Shown here: positions 62,733 to 64,000 of the stretch, in pieces | How positions within the stretch are numbered: the stretch's first letter is position 1 | Layout: every line of letters begins with the position of its first letter | NCBI RefSeq assembly: GCF_000026365.1 | Contig: NC_012995.1 | Span: 1,304,501-1,368,500 of the forward strand | Direction of reading: 5' to 3' | From: Zygosaccharomyces rouxii | Lineage: Eukaryota; Ascomycota; Saccharomycetes; Saccharomycetales; Saccharomycetaceae | DNA length: 64,000 bases | The notes under the pieces: model-generated | The model's input: the letters and a program-made list of their open reading frames with translations, nothing else | What the model was told of the DNA's origin: nothing | The model's database searches: none | Made by a program: the position numbers and the translations under genes

Positions 62733-64000
62733 TCAACTGTATATACCCTGGGTGATTAACTGGAATTGGTCGTAAAGTCTCGTATAGATGCTGCCGAGTG
62801 ATTTACCCACCAAGTAATTCTCGACAAATTCATCACATTCTGCATCAGAAAGTTCTAGATGGAATCTCTGCTTGAGTTGAACGCTTGTGTTCTCACCCGC
62901 ATTGAAGCAAGGCTGAGTGTTATCCTTCTGCATGACTTCACACATGAACACAATTTGGTCTGCATATTTGCGCAAAGACTTGAATGCCTCTTGCATTAGA
63001 CGTACGAATTTTTTGTAGGCATCACCTTGTATACCGCCTAGTATTTCCACGTACTCATAAGTCAATTTGAATGGGGCTGCTTCAAAACCAACAGAACCAG
63101 GCGAGTTGGAAAGCATAAATCCGAAATCGATGTGTACCATATGCCCCTCATTATCAATCATAATATTACCGTTATGTCTATCCTTGATTTGTAGCAGATA
63201 ACAGATTAAAGAGTAGGATGCTAGAGAAGAGGCGAAATTGTCTTGAGCACGTCTATAACGGAAACCTTTGGGATCACCAAAGGCACGGATAAAATGGTCA
63301 TTTAGACTGGCAATACCACTTTTTTCATCCATATCACCGTCATTAATCATCTTTTTAGTTAAAGATTTCTTGATACTATGCACAGACATTGCATTGGTAA
63401 TAGTTTCTACCAGACCGGTGTTGGCACTTGTAATGAGGATTTTCATTTTCTTAACCCAAATGTCGACATTACTCTTGGTCCATATTTGAGCCATGGCTTG
63501 AATCAATTGACAAGCAAATGCTTCTTGTCTCAAATCGTCACCACTCTTTGCAATTACAGAACATAGGTCCCAGTTTTCTAAATGCCCATACTCCGAAGTC
63601 TTACGTATTCTTTCCTTCTTCGTAGCCCAATCTTCACCAAGATATGAAGTGTCTATACCACCCGTCTTTAAATCGTTTTCTAATTTACGTTCACCTGCAG
63701 TCCCATGAATGGCCTCCAAATCACGATATCCGAATTTGTCCTGCACTTCTTTCATAGAGTTAATAATCGTAGCTCTAATTTGGTTGGCGGTGTCAGATAA
63801 TTCTTGTGGTGATTTATCCAATTGAGCCAACATGACTGCTGATATACGCATTTCATCAGCTAATTCTACCGTACGATCACGGAAATTACGAGTGCCAGAT
63901 TTCGCAGGACCAACTACCTCTTCTAAATTGGATGCAAAGCTTAATTCAGGTGCTCTATTTTCAGAAGCTGGATTAATGGTGGGGATTTTGGTGGCACTTT
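62733..64000 (-). CDS. PIK1: Phosphatidylinositol 4-kinase Pik1, C-terminal part (truncated by window edge)
   Basis: The frame is open from the window edge to a TAG-type stop at 62733 and encodes 421 residues, the catalytic C-terminus. Visible features are the KSGDDLRQEAFACQLIQAM motif, the catalytic loop DRHNGNIM and the metal motif HIDFGFML. The end LVGKSLGSIYTRLYDQFQLITQGIYS is typical of the family. Pik1 makes PI4P at the Golgi (and in the nucleus) and binds Frq1 through its missing N-terminal part. Synteny (IST1, then PIK1 at YNL267W) supports Pik1 over Stt4. Confidence 0.93.
   Translation of the reverse strand, partial: SATKIPTINPASENRAPELSFASNLEEVVGPAKSGTRNFRDRTVELADEMRISAVMLAQLDKSPQELSDTANQIRATIINSMKEVQDKFGYRDLEAIHGTAGERKLENDLKTGGIDTSYLGEDWATKKERIRKTSEYGHLENWDLCSVIAKSGDDLRQEAFACQLIQAMAQIWTKSNVDIWVKKMKILITSANTGLVETITNAMSVHSIKKSLTKKMINDGDMDEKSGIASLNDHFIRAFGDPKGFRYRRAQDNFASSLASYSLICYLLQIKDRHNGNIMIDNEGHMVHIDFGFMLSNSPGSVGFEAAPFKLTYEYVEILGGIQGDAYKKFVRLMQEAFKSLRKYADQIVFMCEVMQKDNTQPCFNAGENTSVQLKQRFHLELSDAECDEFVENYLVGKSLGSIYTRLYDQFQLITQGIYS

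Overview
The window is nuclear DNA of a budding yeast of the family Saccharomycetaceae. Genes are compact and almost all intronless. Nearly every protein is a close match to a Saccharomyces cerevisiae protein, and short gaps (3-700 bp) separate genes. Read left to right, the YNL series of S. cerevisiae chromosome XIV appears in unbroken order and relative orientation: SLA2, SUI1, CWC25, CRS1, RPA49, MPA43, RAD50, NRD1, MRPL17, TEX1, RTC4, GIS2, FOL1, SIP3, DSL1, ATX1, LTO1, ORC5, POL2, YIF1, PDR17, IST1, PIK1. Genes that lie elsewhere in S. cerevisiae are interleaved as small blocks: a YJR098C-like lipase with JJJ3, COQ6 with a PPIL4-type cyclophilin and TGL2, LIN1, CWC23, BRE4 with UFD1 and TFC4, and TAM41. 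This interleaving is the pattern of a lineage that split before the whole-genome duplication. Zygosaccharomyces or Torulaspora is my best guess for the genus (an inference, moderate confidence).

Layout: 1-4.5 kb, truncated SLA2, translation and splicing factors SUI1 and CWC25, and CysRS. 5-7.7 kb, lipase and the diphthamide J-protein. 8-15 kb, Pol I subunit RPA49, a sugar-kinase-like gene and RAD50. 15.6-22.3 kb, NRD1, MRPL17, TEX1, RTC4 and GIS2. 22.6-29.4 kb, the folate enzyme FOL1, COQ6, the cyclophilin-RRM gene and TGL2. 29.8-38 kb, SIP3, DSL1, ATX1 and LTO1. 38-47.6 kb, LIN1 and the replication pair ORC5/POL2. 48-55 kb, YIF1, CWC23, PDR17 and BRE4. 55-64 kb, UFD1, TFC4, IST1, TAM41 and the C-terminal part of PIK1. 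I see no transposon, LTR, CRISPR array, tRNA or rRNA gene.

The genes are housekeeping and do not form a novel operon-like system. The unusual content is in gene expression. FOL1 has no ATG for its mitochondrial presequence unless a 101-nt intron is removed, and that splice would create the ATG across the junction, so splicing could choose between a mitochondrial and a cytosolic form. IST1 carries a short intron that restores its conserved N-terminus. CRS1 has stacked starts and an upstream ATG whose stop overlaps the first start, suggesting dual targeting. NRD1 has a leader dense in Nrd1/Nab3-type motifs. MRPL17 is preceded by a 13-codon uORF that overlaps its ATG. Promoters carry well-known yeast sites in expected places (MCB at POL2, PACE at UFD1, PAC at RPA49 and LTO1). 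The SLA2 fragment has a standard ANTH domain but an unexpected continuation at the window edge. Several starts below are the first in-frame ATG, because longer open frames begin at TTG or GTG.
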